A stretch of DNA of 6,990 nt from SAR202 cluster bacterium AD-804-J14_MRT_500m (GTDB lineage Bacteria; Chloroflexota; Dehalococcoidia; UBA3495; GCA-2712585). Under the pieces are notes generated by a model. That model did not search any database, was not told the DNA's origin, and saw nothing but the letters and a program-made list of their open reading frames with translations. A program made the translations under genes and the position numbers. Location: contig VEXF01000052.1 of the NCBI GenBank assembly GCA_009391275.1, positions 1 through 6,990 of the forward strand, given 5' to 3'. Shown here piece after piece: positions 6,682-6,990 of this stretch. How positions within the stretch are numbered: position 1 is the first letter of the stretch; each line of letters opens with the position of its first letter.

Positions 6682-6990
6682 ATGGCACAGCTATCTATTG
6701 GAGACGCGGCTCCGGATTTCAACCTACAGGATTGCCATGGCAACAATGTGCAGCTCCAAGATATGCGCGGGAAGAAAGTTCTGCTCTATTTCTTCACAAG
6801 CCCCGGCGGAGGTAATTGAACACGAATGGCTCTCGGGTACCGAGAACATTCTCAAGAATTTGCATCCAAGAATCTAGTTGTTTACGGGATTAATGATAAG
6901 GACGCAGAAAGCGCCAACCAATGGATAGAGAAAGAACAATTACCTTTCAGTATCCTGTTAGACTCTGATCGCAGCGTCGGGATTTCTTAT
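6682..6990 (+). CDS. Selenocysteine-containing peroxiredoxin, BCP/AhpC-TSA type (3' end beyond window; in-frame TGA at 6817-6819)
   Basis: The first 103 codons of a thioredoxin-fold thiol/selenol peroxidase that would reduce hydroperoxides in the cytoplasm. Residues 3-38 follow the BCP pattern: IGDAAPDFNL, then DCHGNNVQLQD, then RGKKVLLYFF. Codon 46 is TGA, exactly at the peroxidatic cysteine. The frame continues as TRMALGYRE, matching the CTxxAxxFRD block of BCP proteins, then LVVYGINDKDAES (65-77), LPFSILLDSDRSVG (87-100), typical of the family's second half (strand beta4 and the LPFxLLSD segment). A hairpin at 6824-6851 fits a bacterial SECIS, so TGA is read as selenocysteine. Oddities: the PxxxTxxC signature becomes TxxxGxxU (T39, G43), the BCP resolving cysteine (five after the peroxidatic one) is L51, and the only cysteine seen is C18. 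Alternatives are a nonsense mutation of TGC/TGT or a sequencing error; the hairpin and open downstream frame argue against both. Gene calls ending at the TGA would give a false 45-residue peptide. Confidence 0.85.
6817..6819 (+). other. Recoded UGA codon (selenocysteine, residue 46)
   Basis: TGA in the frame of ATG 6682, preceded by GGGN and followed by T, at the place of the active-site cysteine codon in peroxiredoxins. The same frame has no other stop through base 6990. Recoding is inferred from motif position plus the adjacent hairpin. Confidence 0.8.
6824..6851 (+). promoter_or_regulatory. Bacterial SECIS element (bSECIS) within the coding sequence
   Basis: The RNA can fold as a lower stem GAATG/CATTC (6824-6828 with 6847-6851), an internal loop (GC opposite A), an upper stem TCTCGG/CCGAGA (6831-6836 with 6840-6845) and a GUA apical loop (6837-6839). 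All eleven pairs are Watson-Crick. The loop begins 18 bases after the UGA and its first base is G, both as described for bacterial SECIS elements, which bind the elongation factor SelB. The three-base loop is at the short end of the described range. Confidence 0.75.

Noticed and set aside
6682..6819. A 45-residue peptide ending at TGA 6817-6819
   Set aside because: The sequence up to the TGA is the N-terminal half of a peroxiredoxin domain and the same frame continues the domain after the TGA, so a short complete protein is not credible.
6602..6877. A 91-codon plus-strand open frame overlapping the peroxiredoxin start
   Set aside because: It is in another frame, has no ribosome site and no family resemblance, while the frame from 6682 is a clear peroxiredoxin with a strong ribosome site. 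It exists because the real frame contains the TGA.

Overview
The window holds four complete protein genes and the start of a fifth, with short intergenic gaps and no rRNA, tRNA, CRISPR array or mobile element that I can see. Shine-Dalgarno sites, a sigma70-type promoter and the gene families point to a bacterium of moderate GC content. The mix (MmgE/PrpD protein, hydantoinase-type amidohydrolase, MFS carrier, S9 peptidase) is the kind seen in heterotrophic, often marine, lineages such as SAR202-type Chloroflexota or some Alphaproteobacteria. That placement is a guess from gene content, not a phylogenetic result.

Left half, minus strand: a dihydropyrimidinase/hydantoinase-family metal-dependent amidohydrolase (3013 to 1595) is followed by an MmgE/PrpD-family protein (1412 to 66), 182 bases downstream on the same strand. 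A good promoter for this pair (TTGTTA, 16 bases, TATAAT) lies at 3053-3080. Right half, plus strand: an MFS transporter (3245-4525) and a cytoplasmic S9-family prolyl-oligopeptidase-type peptidase (4562-6541) are only 36 bases apart and probably share a transcript. The two arms diverge from a 231-base regulatory region (3014-3244) that also carries a perfect 10-bp inverted repeat at 3174-3207. Together the four genes look like a small scavenging module: import of a small organic compound, hydrolysis of cyclic amide or peptide bonds, and further conversion. The actual substrate cannot be read from sequence.

The most interesting part is the right edge. A gene starting at 6682 behind a strong ribosome binding site encodes a BCP/AhpC-type peroxiredoxin. 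Its frame contains a TGA (6817-6819) exactly where the peroxidatic cysteine is expected. The frame then stays open, with peroxiredoxin-like sequence, to the last base of the window. Directly after the TGA is a two-part hairpin (6824-6851) whose apical loop begins with G, 18 bases from the TGA, matching the known geometry of bacterial SECIS elements. I therefore read this as a selenocysteine-containing peroxiredoxin rather than a 45-residue peptide or a broken gene. It also lacks the usual Pro and Thr of the peroxiredoxin PxxxTxxC signature and the BCP resolving cysteine, so it may be an uncommon subfamily.
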